Below, one piece after another: positions 25,518 to 35,040 of a DNA stretch of 64,000 nucleotides. How positions within the stretch are numbered: the stretch's first letter is position 1; the number at the start of each line of letters is the position of its first letter. Under the pieces are notes generated by a model that saw nothing but the letters and a program-made list of their open reading frames with translations, made no database searches and was not told the origin of the DNA. A program made the translations under genes and the position numbers. The stretch is from an uncultured Litoreibacter sp. (GTDB taxonomy: Bacteria > Pseudomonadota > Alphaproteobacteria > Rhodobacterales > Rhodobacteraceae): the NCBI GenBank assembly GCA_947504205.1, contig CANNGL010000005.1, positions 366,751-430,750 on the forward strand, read 5' to 3'.

Positions 25518-27416
25518 TCAGGCCGCTTTTGCCACTTCCCACGGCCGGGTGAAGTCACCAAGCACCTTGTTTACGGCATCGTCTTCAGCGCCGTTCATGA
25601 CGACGTGGGCCACAAGTCCGCGTTTCTTGTCTTCAACGACAGAGACGACACGTGCCTCGAGATCGGCTTTTGACAAGGCGCTGTTGTAGATCCGTGTGAT
25701 TGCCGCCTTGCGCAGGTCTGGCTTGAAGATCTTGCCAACAGCGGTTTTCGGAAGCTCATCCATCACTTCGATATACTTCGGATGGGCGGCGCGCTCGTGC
25801 ACGTGTTCCTTGCAATAGGCCATGAGTTCTTCGTCGGTGACGGTCGCGCCGTCGACAAGTTCGACATAGACGCAAGGGATTTCGCCAGCATGAGCGTCGG
25901 GCTGACCGATGGCGCCTGCAAAGGCCACCTGATCGTGACCGGCCAAAGCTTCTTCGATCTCGGCCGGGTCGATATTGTGGCCGCCGCGAATGATCAGGTC
26001 TTTGGCGCGTCCTGTGATCCACAGGTAGCCGTCTTCATCAAGTCTGCCCAAATCACCGGTGCGCAGGAACTTAGGTTCGTTCGAGCCTTCGTCCGGATAG
26101 AACAGATCGGTGTTCTTGTCTTCTTCGGTATAAGTGTGTCCGGCCACAACGCCGGGGTTGGAGACACAAATCTCCCCGATCTCGTCCACGCCGCAGACGG
26201 ACCCGTCTGCAACCGCTCTGATCTGCACTTCGCAATAAGGGAATGGCAGGCCGATAGAGCCGATTTTCTTGGTGCCGTCAGGTGGATTGATCGACACCAG
26301 GCAGGTGGCCTCCGTCAGGCCGTAGCCCTCGGTGATGGTCACGTCGCAAGCCTTCTCGAACCGTTTGTAGAGCTCGACAGGCAGGGGGGAGGACCCAGAG
26401 AAGGCCATTTTCAGCGTGGAGATGTCGGCATCCACCCGGCGTTGCATCAAGGCTGAGATTGCCGTGGGAACGGTGATCATGAACGTCACTTTGTAGCGTT
26501 CGATCAGCTTCCAGAAATTGTCGAATACGCCGTCGCCGCGATAGCCTTGCGGCGTTGGGAAAACCACATGGGCGCCGGAGCGGATCATGGCCATCCAGAT
26601 CACATGCACAGCAAAGACGTGGAAGAGAGGCAGCGGGCACATGATCACGTCATGTTCGTCAAAGAGCAGTTTGTGACCCAGAAAACCGTTATAAGCCATG
26701 CCGGAAATCTTGTGCTGAGCGACCTTGGGCATACCCGTTGTGCCGCCTGTGTGGAAGTAGGCCGCGACGCGGTCTTCCGTGCTGTCGGCGAATTGCAGCG
26801 TTTTGGCCTTCTTGGCCATTTCAGCGTTGAAATTCAGAACTTTGGCGTGGTGCGTTGACCCAACCTTCGGACGGATCAGAGGCACGATGAATTTCTTGAG
26901 GCCTGTCAGGTAGCGCAGCAGATCGACCTCAAGCACATGGGTCACATTGGGCGCGTCCTTGACGGCTTCGGCCACTTTCTGAGCGAGATCGGTTTTCGGG
27001 AAGGGCCGCAGCGTGACAACAACCTTGGCGCCGGTTTCGCGCAAAATGGCTGAAATCTGTTCGGGTTCCAGCAGCGGATTGATCGGATTGACGATGCCCG
27101 CGATCATACCGCCCATCAAAACATGAATGGTTTCCGACGCATTGGGCAGAACATAGGCCACAACGTCATCTTCGCCGACGCCCAGATCACGAAACAGGTT
27201 CGCGGATTGGCAGGCGTGATCGTAGATATCCTGCCAAGTGAGCGTCTCGTTGGCATCTGTCGGCCCGGAGGTGAGCTGGTAGGAAAATGCAGGGCGCGAG
27301 GCGAAGCGGTCTTTCACGTCTTCCAGCATTGCGTGCATTGTTTTTGGAAGCGCGCGGTCTTCCCATTTGCTTTCAGCTTCAATCGCGTCGCGGTCTGCGC
27401 GCCCGGTATATGTCAT
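25518..27416 (-). CDS. AMP-forming acyl-CoA synthetase
   Basis: A 632-residue adenylate-forming enzyme. The phosphate-binding motif FHTGGTTGMPKVAQH, the adenylation motif EGYGLTEATC, the RTGDLGRLDEDGYLWITGRAKD hinge region and the catalytic lysine in LPKTAVGKIFK are all present. It would activate a fatty or other carboxylic acid to its CoA ester with ATP. The length fits medium- or long-chain acyl-CoA synthetases. There is no beta-oxidation gene beside it, so the substrate is open. It stands alone between convergent tmoV and the LysM gene. Confidence 0.87.
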   Translation of the reverse strand: MTYTGRADRDAIEAESKWEDRALPKTMHAMLEDVKDRFASRPAFSYQLTSGPTDANETLTWQDIYDHACQSANLFRDLGVGEDDVVAYVLPNASETIHVLMGGMIAGIVNPINPLLEPEQISAILRETGAKVVVTLRPFPKTDLAQKVAEAVKDAPNVTHVLEVDLLRYLTGLKKFIVPLIRPKVGSTHHAKVLNFNAEMAKKAKTLQFADSTEDRVAAYFHTGGTTGMPKVAQHKISGMAYNGFLGHKLLFDEHDVIMCPLPLFHVFAVHVIWMAMIRSGAHVVFPTPQGYRGDGVFDNFWKLIERYKVTFMITVPTAISALMQRRVDADISTLKMAFSGSSPLPVELYKRFEKACDVTITEGYGLTEATCLVSINPPDGTKKIGSIGLPFPYCEVQIRAVADGSVCGVDEIGEICVSNPGVVAGHTYTEEDKNTDLFYPDEGSNEPKFLRTGDLGRLDEDGYLWITGRAKDLIIRGGHNIDPAEIEEALAGHDQVAFAGAIGQPDAHAGEIPCVYVELVDGATVTDEELMAYCKEHVHERAAHPKYIEVMDELPKTAVGKIFKPDLRKAAITRIYNSALSKADLEARVVSVVEDKKRGLVAHVVMNGAEDDAVNKVLGDFTRPWEVAKAA

Positions 27417-27513
27417 CTAGATTTTCCTCCCAGAAGGCTTTGCGCCCTTGATTATTGCTCCCGAAGATGGGCGTGAATTGGCCGTTGCGCAAGTCTGACG
27501 CTGCGAAACGGCA

Positions 27514-27544
27514 ACAAAAAAGGCGCCCGAACGGCGCCCTTTTC
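27514..27544 (-). terminator. Intrinsic terminator after the LysM/BON gene
   Basis: On the minus strand GGGCGCC and GGCGCC pair across CGTTCG-type loop bases and are followed by TTTTTTGTTG. It lies 16 bases past the gene stop. Confidence 0.8.
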
Positions 27545-27560
27545 AAGAATTCCGTCGATC

Positions 27561-27986
27561 TCAGTCCTGAGGGATTCGCAGGACCTGACCAGGATAGATT
27601 TTGTCAGGATGCTTGAGCATTGGCTTGTTGGCTTCGAAAATTTCTTCGTAGCGTGCGCCGTTGCCGAGCGTTTTGCTTGCGATTGCCCAAAGCGTGTCGC
27701 CCTTTTCGACAGTGTGGAACACCGGGTCGCCGCCTTGCACGTCGTCTTCAACCGCAGCCACGCCTTCGACGTTGCCGACGGCCAGAATGACCTTTTCCTT
27801 CATTTCCTGACTGACCGCGTCACCGGTTACCTTGACCTTGTCACCCTCGACGGAGATATCGAGACCCTTGGCGTCCAGACCCAGTTCCTCGATTTCCTTT
27901 TTCAGTGTGTCAGCATCGGGCTCCGCAGCTTCCGCCGCCCCAAACAATGACTTACCTGCAGTTTTCACGAAATTCCAAAGGCCCAT
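27561..27986 (-). CDS. BON and LysM domain protein (YgaU/Kbp-like)
   Basis: A 141-residue protein with a BON domain (about 28-85, ISVEGDKVKVTGDAVSQEMK) followed by a LysM domain (about 91-139, HTVEKGDTLWAIASKTLGNG and YPGQVLRIP). The architecture and length match E. coli YgaU/Kbp, a cytoplasmic potassium-binding protein, and many LysM/BON proteins of unknown role. No signal peptide is seen, which favours the Kbp-like reading over a wall-binding role. It is a single-gene unit with its own terminator. Confidence 0.85.
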   Translation of the reverse strand: MGLWNFVKTAGKSLFGAAEAAEPDADTLKKEIEELGLDAKGLDISVEGDKVKVTGDAVSQEMKEKVILAVGNVEGVAAVEDDVQGGDPVFHTVEKGDTLWAIASKTLGNGARYEEIFEANKPMLKHPDKIYPGQVLRIPQD

Positions 27987-28067
27987 AGGTCCCTCCCGGT
28001 TGTTGTTGTTCGTCTGATCTAAGGATGTGCTTAAATACCGTGCAAACGCAACGGGGAATTCCGAGGA

Positions 28068-29855
28068 TTATTCGGCAGCCAATCCGGTGGTGAACTGCAA
28101 TCTGGCCAATCGGGCGTATAGTCCACCTTCGGCGACGAGATGGTCATGGGTGCCCATCGCCACTATTTTTCCGTGTTCAAACACGATGATCCGGTCGGCG
28201 TTTTTAACCGTGGCCAGCCTATGTGCCACAACGAGCGTGGTGCGCCCTTTGCTTAGCTCTGTCACAGCGCCCTGAACGGCCGCTTCGCTTTCTGCATCAA
28301 GGGCTGAGGTGGCCTCGTCCAGTAGCAGGATGGGCGCATCCCGCAGAATGGCACGCGCGATGGCAATGCGTTGCTTCTGCCCGCCGGACAGCATGACGCC
28401 CCGCTCACCGACATAGGTGTCGTAGCCATCGGGCAGGGCGGTCAGAAACCCATCTGCGGCGGCGGCACGCGCGGCCTCCTCGACCTCCGCATCCGTGGCG
28501 TCGGGGCGACCAAAACGAATATTGTCGCGGGCGGAGGCTGCAAAAATGACCGGGTCCTGCGGCACCAGCGCGATTGATTTCCGAAATGCTGCACGGTCAA
28601 GATCGGTCAGCGCATTTCCATCGACCCGGATTGCGCCGCTGTCGGGGTCATAGAAGCGCAGCAGCAGTTGAATAATGGTGGTTTTGCCCGCGCCAGAAGG
28701 CCCGACCAGGGCCACGGTTTCTCCGGCCTCGACATCAAAGCTGACGCCGTCCAGAGCGGCAATGCCGGGCCGCGCAGGATAATGGAATACGACATCGTCG
28801 AAGGAGACTTGTCCGCTTAGCGCCTCGATCTGAACAGGGGTCGTCGGATCAATCACGCTGTCTTCCGTCGTTAGAAGCTCAACCAGGCGTTCCGTGGCCC
28901 CGGCTGCGCGCTGAAGCTCGCCCCAGATCTCGGACAAGGCGGCCACGCCACCGGCGACCATGATGGCGTAAATCACGAACTGGACCAATTCGCCTGCCGT
29001 CATGACGTCTTCGCGCACATCCCGCGCACCGACCCATAAGACGCCCACGATCCCGGCGAAGACGAGGAAGATGACGATTACTGTCATAATGGCGCGTGTG
29101 CCAATGCGTTTTCGAGCCGCGACGTAGGACTTCTCGGTGAAATCGGCAAAGCTGGCGCGCGAGGGGGCTTCATGGGTGAAGGCCTGCACGGTTTGCACGG
29201 ATAGCAGTGCTTCGGAAGCATTGCCGGAGCTTGCGGCGATATGATCCTGATTTTCACGGCTCAAGACCCTGAGCCTGCGCCCCAAAACGATAATCGGCAC
29301 GATCACGGCGGGCACGATCAGCAAAACGAGCCCCGTCAGCTTCGGTGAGGTGAGCAGCATCAACGCAAGCCCCCCTGCAAAGATCAGGATATTGCGCAGC
29401 GCAATCGAGACGGAGGAGCCGATGACGCTGAGAATGAGCGTGGTGTCGGTGGTGATGCGACTCAGCACTTCGCCCGTCATGATCCGCTCGAAAAAGGCCG
29501 GGCTCATGCCAATGGTCTTGTCGAACACGGCCTTGCGGATATCGGCCACGACCCGCTCACCCAAGCGCGTGACCAGATAGTAGCGCAAGCCGGTGCCCAC
29601 AGCCAAAAGTGCCGCAATTGCCAATGCTGCGCCGAAATACTGGTCCAGAAGCGCGGCCTCATCCGTGCCGAAGCCATCTACGACCCGGCGCACAGCCAAG
29701 GGCAACACAAGTGAGACCGCTGCGGTCAGTGTTAATGCAAACGTTGCAGCGATCATCAGTGGGAAATACGGCCGCATGAAGGGCCAAAGTGCTGCCAACG
29801 CCCCGATCTTTTTGGATTTTTCGCGCTCGGCGTCGCTGCCGATTTGATCTGCCAT
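28068..29855 (-). CDS. ABC exporter, fused transmembrane and ATPase domains
   Basis: A 595-residue half-transporter of the MsbA/ABCB type. Six membrane spans occupy about residues 20-320, then a nucleotide-binding domain with Walker A GPSGAGKTT, signature LSGGQKQRIAIARAIL, Walker B ILLLDEATSALD and the switch histidine in VVAHRLATV. It works as a homodimer to export lipid, peptide or drug substrates; the sequence does not say which. It is a single gene between the LysM protein and tRNA-Gly. Confidence 0.87.
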   Translation of the reverse strand: MADQIGSDAEREKSKKIGALAALWPFMRPYFPLMIAATFALTLTAAVSLVLPLAVRRVVDGFGTDEAALLDQYFGAALAIAALLAVGTGLRYYLVTRLGERVVADIRKAVFDKTIGMSPAFFERIMTGEVLSRITTDTTLILSVIGSSVSIALRNILIFAGGLALMLLTSPKLTGLVLLIVPAVIVPIIVLGRRLRVLSRENQDHIAASSGNASEALLSVQTVQAFTHEAPSRASFADFTEKSYVAARKRIGTRAIMTVIVIFLVFAGIVGVLWVGARDVREDVMTAGELVQFVIYAIMVAGGVAALSEIWGELQRAAGATERLVELLTTEDSVIDPTTPVQIEALSGQVSFDDVVFHYPARPGIAALDGVSFDVEAGETVALVGPSGAGKTTIIQLLLRFYDPDSGAIRVDGNALTDLDRAAFRKSIALVPQDPVIFAASARDNIRFGRPDATDAEVEEAARAAAADGFLTALPDGYDTYVGERGVMLSGGQKQRIAIARAILRDAPILLLDEATSALDAESEAAVQGAVTELSKGRTTLVVAHRLATVKNADRIIVFEHGKIVAMGTHDHLVAEGGLYARLARLQFTTGLAAE

Positions 29856-29929
29856 TGCAGCTGCCCCATTGCTTGCTCAACGCTTAGCCAAAGCGGCGAA
29901 TTGGTGCAAGTGCGGCAGGAGGTAGCGAA

Positions 29930-30003
29930 TGGAGCGGGCGGCGGGAATCGAACCCGCGTCTTTAGCTTGGAAGGCTAAGGTCTTACCACTACACAACGCC
30001 CGC
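29930..30003 (-). tRNA. tRNA-Gly (anticodon TCC)
   Basis: On the minus strand a full cloverleaf is seen: acceptor GCGGGCG/CGCCCGC, anticodon stem TTAGC/GCTAA around loop CTTCCAA, T-arm with GGTTCGATTCC, and an encoded CCA. 74 bases including CCA. Confidence 0.95.
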
Positions 30004-30109
30004 TCAACTGATCCTTCAAGTATTTAATGTTGGATCAGAGGTCAAGGCGGCCAGACAGAAAGTCTTGCGCTTTTGATTGATCTGGGAAGATTGCCGGAAA
30101 TGAGGAGGA

Positions 30110-30184
30110 TGGTGCTGTGAGAGAGGATTGAACTCTCGACCTCACCCTTACCAAGGGTGTGCTCTACCACTGAGCTACCACAGC
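30110..30184 (-). tRNA. tRNA-Thr (anticodon GGT)
   Basis: On the minus strand: acceptor GCTGTGG/TCACAGC, D-arm AGCTCAGTGGTAGAGC, anticodon loop TTGGTAA between ACCC and GGGT, T-arm with AGTTCAATCCT, and an encoded CCA. 75 bases including CCA, about 106 bases from tRNA-Gly. Confidence 0.95.
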
Positions 30185-30276
30185 CTGCCGATCTTTGTGG
30201 GCGGGTGATTACGCGCAAAGCGGGCGTGTTGCAAGGGGTATCTGGACGCATTTCTCCGCGCGGGGTAAGACACGGC

Positions 30277-30432
30277 ATGGCAGAAAAATCGGATCAGTCG
30301 ACACCCAAAAAAGCCGGGAAATCGCCGGTTGGGCGGGAGGCGCGCTTGAAAGCGGCGCTCAAGGCGAATATGGCCCGTAGAAAAGCACAGGCAAAAGCGC
30401 GCGCAAGTGATGGCGCGAAAGACAAAAGCTAA
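30277..30432 (+). CDS. Small basic protein upstream of murA
   Basis: A 51-residue, Lys/Arg/Ala-rich protein (MAEKSDQSTPKKAGK... ending in an ARRKAQAKARA stretch). The frame is open upstream, but that part lies over tRNA-Thr, so I chose the ATG at 30277. Similar short basic proteins sit just before murA in related bacteria. No function is known; the charge suggests nucleic-acid or ribosome contact. It lies 12 bases before murA. Confidence 0.65.
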   Translation: MAEKSDQSTPKKAGKSPVGREARLKAALKANMARRKAQAKARASDGAKDKS

Positions 30433-30444
30433 GGGGCAGTTGGA

Positions 30445-31710
30445 ATGGACAAGATTATCGTCACCGGAAACGGGCCACTTCATGGTGAGATACCTATCGC
30501 GGGGGCCAAGAACGCTTGTCTGACCTTGATGCCAGCTACCCTGTTGAGTGAAGAGCCGTTGACGCTGACCAATGCGCCGCGCCTGTCCGACATCAAAACC
30601 ATGACCGAATTGCTGGGCTCACTTGGCGCTGAGGTGTCCAGCTTGCAGGATGGGCAAGTTCTGGCGATGTCCTCTCACGACATTCACAATCACACTGCCG
30701 ATTACGATATTGTGCGGAAGATGCGCGCATCGATTCTGGTGCTGGGGCCGATGTTGGCGCGGGACGGCCATGCGGTTGTGTCTCTGCCCGGTGGCTGTGC
30801 GATTGGTGCCCGCCCGGTTGATTTGCACCTAAAGGCGCTGGAAGCTCTGGGGGCGACGCTTGATCTGCGGGATGGCTATGTGCACGCGACCGCAAAAGGC
30901 GGATTGAAGGGCGCTGAGTTCGAATTTCCGCTGGTCTCGGTCGGTGCCACCGAAAACGCCTTGATGGCCGCCACGCTGGCAAAAGGCACCACGGTTCTCA
31001 AAAACGTGGCACGCGAGCCTGAGATTGTGGATCTGGCCGAGTGCCTGATCAAGATGGGCGCGCAGATCGAAGGGCAGGGCAGCTCAGAGATCACCATTCA
31101 GGGCGTTGATCGCCTGAACGGCGCGACGCATCCGGTGGTTACCGACCGGATTGAGCTGGGCACCTATATGCTGGCCCCTGTTATTGCGGGTGGCGAGGTG
31201 GAGTGTCTGGGCGGCACACGGCAGCTTGTCGGGGCGTTTTGTGACAAGCTTGAGGAAGCGGGCGTCGATATTGAAGAGACAAAGCGCGGATTGAAGGTCA
31301 AACGCTCTGGGGATCGGATCAAGGCGGTCAATGTCACCACTGAGCCATTCCCGGGCTTTCCGACGGACTTGCAGGCGCAGATGATGGCGTTGCTCTGCAC
31401 GGCCGACGGCGTCTCCGTTCTGGAGGAGACGATTTTTGAAAATCGTTTCATGCATGCGCCTGAACTGACCCGGATGGGCGCAGAGATTGACGTGCAGGGC
31501 GGAACAGCTACGGTCACAGGGGTCGAGCGGTTGCGCGGTGCGCCTGTGATGGCGACAGATTTACGCGCCTCGGTTTCTCTTATCCTTGCGGGTATGGCGG
31601 CCGAAGGCGAGACGGTTGTCAGCCGCGTCTATCATCTGGATCGAGGCTATGAACGTGTTGAAGAAAAGCTTGGCGCTTGTGGGGCGAAGATTGAGCGGAC
31701 GAACGCATGA
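30445..31710 (+). CDS. murA: UDP-N-acetylglucosamine 1-carboxyvinyltransferase
   Basis: A 421-residue EPSP-synthase-fold enzyme for the first committed step of peptidoglycan synthesis, transferring enolpyruvate from PEP to UDP-GlcNAc in the cytoplasm. The catalytic loop [16 protein letters not shown] keeps the cysteine that fosfomycin attacks. The N-terminal [19 protein letters not shown] with the substrate lysine and the C-terminal [15 protein letters not shown] are standard. It overlaps the DUF2948 gene by ATGA and starts the housekeeping run that reaches yacG. Confidence 0.96.
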   Translation: MDKIIVTGNGPLHGEIPIAGAKNACLTLMPATLLSEEPLTLTNAPRLSDIKTMTELLGSLGAEVSSLQDGQVLAMSSHDIHNHTADYDIVRKMRASILVLGPMLARDGHAVVSLPGGCAIGARPVDLHLKALEALGATLDLRDGYVHATAKGGLKGAEFEFPLVSVGATENALMAATLAKGTTVLKNVAREPEIVDLAECLIKMGAQIEGQGSSEITIQGVDRLNGATHPVVTDRIELGTYMLAPVIAGGEVECLGGTRQLVGAFCDKLEEAGVDIEETKRGLKVKRSGDRIKAVNVTTEPFPGFPTDLQAQMMALLCTADGVSVLEETIFENRFMHAPELTRMGAEIDVQGGTATVTGVERLRGAPVMATDLRASVSLILAGMAAEGETVVSRVYHLDRGYERVEEKLGACGAKIERTNA

Positions 31711-32174
31711 CCGAAGATGCCCGGTTTGAAGATGGGGTTGATAAGCCCGCCCGGCTGATTGCTGCGGATGCAGAAGATCTCAAGGTGATCTCCGCACTGG
31801 TGCAGGATGCTGTGGCGTCTGGCTCGGATATGACATGGGAACCCGCGAACCGGCGGTTTGTGCTGCTGCTCAACAGGTTTCGCTGGGAAGATCGTAGCGC
31901 GACCCAACGCCCAGAGCGGGTGCGCGCACTTTTGATCATCAATGATGTGACCGGCGTCAAAAGTCAGGGCGTGGAAAAAGGCGACGCGGATACGATCCTG
32001 TCCCTGCTCGGGCTGGAGTGGCAGCCGGGCAAAGACGCAGATGGCGCGGTCGAACTGACTTTTGCCGGCGATGGGGCGCTATCGGTCCAGACCGAATGTC
32101 TCAACGTGGTGCTTCAGGACGTTACGCGACCTTATAGTGCGGTCTCTGGTAAGGCGCCCACGCACCCGGAGTGA
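31707..32174 (+). CDS. DUF2948 family protein
   Basis: A 155-residue protein of unknown function, typically found right after murA and near hisD in alphaproteobacteria. Segments such as [35 protein letters not shown] and [19 protein letters not shown] mark the family. No catalytic residues or membrane spans are visible. Its start overlaps the murA stop (ATGA). Confidence 0.8.
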   Translation: MTEDARFEDGVDKPARLIAADAEDLKVISALVQDAVASGSDMTWEPANRRFVLLLNRFRWEDRSATQRPERVRALLIINDVTGVKSQGVEKGDADTILSLLGLEWQPGKDADGAVELTFAGDGALSVQTECLNVVLQDVTRPYSAVSGKAPTHPE

Positions 32175-32177
32175 AAC

Positions 32178-32672
32178 GTGAGTTTGATCTGCCGCAAACT
32201 GACGGCCGATGACGCCAGCCAATTCAAAGCATTGCGCTTGGAGGGTGCGCAGCTCTTTCCGGCGGCGTTTCTGTTGTCAGCGACGGAGGCAGAGGCGGCA
32301 GATGTCGCGCATCTCAGGGATGTGTTGGATGCAGGAAGCCTCTGGGGCCTTTTCGATGGCGACCAGATGGCTGGTTTTGCGGGGCTCAGGCAGGAGCACT
32401 GGTCGCGGGCGAAGCATCGCGCCCATGTGGGGCCTTTTTATGTGTCGAGATCACATCAGGGGCGGGGTGCAGCCGACCTTATGCTGGAGACGCTGACTGC
32501 AGAGGCCAAGCGATTGGGCATCAGCCAGCTTGAGCTTTACGTCGCCGTTGATAATTCCCGCGCCATAGCGTTTTATGCCCGGCATGGCTTTGTCAAAGAG
32601 GGTCGGATTCCGGCGGCAATCTTGCTGGATGGCAAGCCACAAGACGATTTCTTCTTTGTGCGACAGCTCTAG
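32178..32672 (+). CDS. GNAT-family N-acetyltransferase
   Basis: A 164-residue GNAT-fold protein. The acetyl-CoA pyrophosphate loop is VSRSHQGRGAADLMLETL (about 94-111) and motif B is seen in ELYVAVDNSRAIAFYARHGF. It probably starts at a GTG 4 bases after the DUF2948 stop. The acceptor (protein, antibiotic, small amine) cannot be predicted. It is an insert between DUF2948 and hisD. Confidence 0.82.
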   Translation: MSLICRKLTADDASQFKALRLEGAQLFPAAFLLSATEAEAADVAHLRDVLDAGSLWGLFDGDQMAGFAGLRQEHWSRAKHRAHVGPFYVSRSHQGRGAADLMLETLTAEAKRLGISQLELYVAVDNSRAIAFYARHGFVKEGRIPAAILLDGKPQDDFFFVRQL

Positions 32673-32710
32673 CCGTTGAGGCTGCGGCCCCGAGCGGCTA
32701 AAGGATCGCA

Positions 32711-34012
32711 ATGGCTCAATTTCTGTCGACCACCGACCCGAGTTTCGAGACGTCCTTTACCGCGCTTTTGAACATGAAGCGCGAGGACAGTCCCGATGTG
32801 GATGCGGTGGTGGCCGGGATCATCACAGATGTGCAGGCACGAGGCGACCAGGCCGTCATCGAGTTGACGTCGAAATTTGATCGCCTCGATTTGACGGCCA
32901 GCACGCTTGCTTTTTCGCCTGCGGAGATCGCTGCGGAATTGGCAAAGGTTCCAGCGGCAGAGCTCGAAGCCCTGGAATTGGCTGCAGAGCGCATCCGGGC
33001 GTATCACGAACGACAACGGCCCGAAGATGCCGATTGGACCGGGCCGCATGGAGAGATGCTGGGCTGGCGCTGGACCCCGGTTGATGCGGCAGGGCTATAT
33101 GTGCCGGGTGGTTTGGCGAGTTATCCGTCCTCGGTTTTGATGAATGCAATACCGGCGCAGGTGGCCGGGGTGCGTGATCTGGTGATCTGCGCACCAACGC
33201 CGGATGGGGTGTGCAACCCGTTGGTGCTGCTCGCGGCGCAACTGGCTGGCGTCGAAACGATCTACCGCATTGGCGGGGCGCAGGCCGTGGCCGCGATGGC
33301 TTACGGCACCGACACGATCCGCGCCGTCGACGTAATCACAGGGCCGGGCAATGCCTTTGTCGCTGCCGCGAAACGTCGCGTGTTTGGCAAGGTTGGCATC
33401 GACATGATCGCGGGCCCTTCCGAGATTCTGGTGATTGCTGACAAGGACAATGATCCCGACTGGATCGCGGTCGATCTGTTGAGCCAGGCTGAACATGACG
33501 AAAGCGCGCAATCCGTTCTGATCACGGATGATGCAGCGTTCGGGCAAGCGGTCGCGGAGGCGGTGGAGACGCGCCTGACCACTTTGCAGCGTCGCGATAT
33601 TGCTGGCGCAAGCTGGCGCGATTTTGGCGCGGTGATTGTCGTCAGGGATATGGCTGAGGCGGTGGCGCTTTCAGACAGGATCGCACCAGAACACCTTGAA
33701 ATCGCGTGCCAAAATGCAGACGACGTTGCCGCTGAGATCAAACATGCCGGGGCCATTTTTATCGGTGCGTGGACGCCTGAGGCGATCGGCGATTACATCG
33801 GCGGACCCAACCATGTGCTGCCAACCGCCAGATCCGCACGGTTCTCGTCCGGCTTGTCCGTGCTCGATTTTATGAAACGCACCACCTTGTCCCGAATGAC
33901 ACCGGACGCATTGAAAGCCATTGGTCCGGCGGCGGAAACTCTGGCCAAGTCAGAAAGCCTTGAAGCGCACGGTTTATCTGTCCGCGCGCGCCTTGATCGT
34001 CTAAATGAGTGA
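32711..34012 (+). CDS. hisD: Histidinol dehydrogenase
   Basis: A 433-residue zinc enzyme that makes histidine from L-histidinol in two NAD-dependent steps. Family segments are YVPGGLASYPSSVLMNAIPA, IYRIGGAQAVAAMAYGT, DMIAGPSEILVIAD, the QAEHDESAQ metal region and the IAPEHLEIA catalytic Glu-His pair. AAGGA lies before the ATG. It is away from other his genes, as usual in this group. Confidence 0.96.
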   Translation: MAQFLSTTDPSFETSFTALLNMKREDSPDVDAVVAGIITDVQARGDQAVIELTSKFDRLDLTASTLAFSPAEIAAELAKVPAAELEALELAAERIRAYHERQRPEDADWTGPHGEMLGWRWTPVDAAGLYVPGGLASYPSSVLMNAIPAQVAGVRDLVICAPTPDGVCNPLVLLAAQLAGVETIYRIGGAQAVAAMAYGTDTIRAVDVITGPGNAFVAAAKRRVFGKVGIDMIAGPSEILVIADKDNDPDWIAVDLLSQAEHDESAQSVLITDDAAFGQAVAEAVETRLTTLQRRDIAGASWRDFGAVIVVRDMAEAVALSDRIAPEHLEIACQNADDVAAEIKHAGAIFIGAWTPEAIGDYIGGPNHVLPTARSARFSSGLSVLDFMKRTTLSRMTPDALKAIGPAAETLAKSESLEAHGLSVRARLDRLNE

Positions 34013-34018
34013 TACGTT

Positions 34019-34489
34019 ATGAGCCACCTGATCCATATCGAGATTGATGATGCCAATCTGCCGACACCAACGCCCGAGATCGAACAGGAGCGTAAGGTGG
34101 CGGTTTTTGATCTGCTGGAGGACAACTCGTTCGCGTTGCCGCGTGATGAAGCAGATGCAGGACCCTATAAGCTCAACCTGTCGATAAAGGAGCGTCGACT
34201 GGTCTTCGACATCGCCGATGAAGGGGATGACAAGGCTGCGGAATTCCATCTCTCGCTCGGACCATTCCGGCAGGTCGTGAAGGATTACTTCCAGATTTGC
34301 GAAAGCTATTTTGACGCTGTGAAAAAGCTGCCGCCCAGCCAGATTGAAGCGATTGATATGGCGCGGCGGGGTATTCACAATGAAGGCGCGCGGGTGCTGC
34401 AAGAGCGGCTGGACGGGAAGGCGGATGTCGATATCGACACGGCCCGCCGTTTGTTTACGCTCATTTGTGTTCTGCATTTCGGGGGCTGA
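34019..34489 (+). CDS. UPF0262 family protein
   Basis: A 156-residue conserved alphaproteobacterial protein of unknown role (UPF0262). Characteristic parts are the N-terminal EIEQERKVAVFDLLEDNSF and the C-terminal DMARRGIHNEGARVLQERL. It has no signal peptide or membrane span. It sits 6 bases after hisD and 4 bases before the phosphatase gene, in the usual order of this cluster. Confidence 0.85.
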   Translation: MSHLIHIEIDDANLPTPTPEIEQERKVAVFDLLEDNSFALPRDEADAGPYKLNLSIKERRLVFDIADEGDDKAAEFHLSLGPFRQVVKDYFQICESYFDAVKKLPPSQIEAIDMARRGIHNEGARVLQERLDGKADVDIDTARRLFTLICVLHFGG

Positions 34490-34493
34490 GGGC

Positions 34494-34958
34494 GTGACGG
34501 CAGACAGACCCAGTTCGGTACTTTTCTGCTGCGATCACAACGCAGTGCGCTCTCCTATGGCCGAAGGCATGATGAAGCGCTTCTACGGCACAGATATTTA
34601 CATTCAGTCGGCGGGGGTCAAAAGCGATCTAGATATTGATGGCTTTTCCATCGCGGTTTGTGAAGAGATTGGGGTTGAGCTGTCCCGCCATCGATCCAGA
34701 TCATTTGAAGAGATGCAGGAATGGGGGGATGATCTGTCGGGATTCGATCTGGTCGTGGCGCTCAGCCCCGCAAGCCAGCGGCAAGCTTTGGAATTGACCC
34801 GGTTTTATCACCTCGCCGTCGAATACTGGCCGATCCTTGATCCGACAGGACTGGGGGAAGGGCGCGAGGAAAAGCTGAATTCCTACAGACAGGCCCGCGA
34901 TCAGATCAAAGATCGGATCATTGCGCGGTTCGGTCCCCCAACCGAAGAATCTGATTGA
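34494..34958 (+). CDS. Low-molecular-weight phosphotyrosine phosphatase-like protein
   Basis: A 154-residue protein with the LMW-PTPase fold. The phosphate-binding loop near the start reads CCDHNAVRSPMAEG, a C-x5-R loop in which the usual glycine-asparagine pair is changed, and the general-acid aspartate is probable in YWPILDPTG. It starts at a GTG soon after the UPF0262 stop. Members next to hisD/infA are usually labelled low molecular weight phosphatase or arsenate-reductase-like; no arsenic genes are nearby, so a phosphatase is more likely. Confidence 0.83.
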   Translation: MTADRPSSVLFCCDHNAVRSPMAEGMMKRFYGTDIYIQSAGVKSDLDIDGFSIAVCEEIGVELSRHRSRSFEEMQEWGDDLSGFDLVVALSPASQRQALELTRFYHLAVEYWPILDPTGLGEGREEKLNSYRQARDQIKDRIIARFGPPTEESD

Positions 34959-35040
34959 CCGCAGTACAAAGCCGCGGCTTTGTTTTTGTTTGACGGATCA
35001 TAACACCTCGTCCACCTTCGCCGAAGTCGTACGAGGATCA

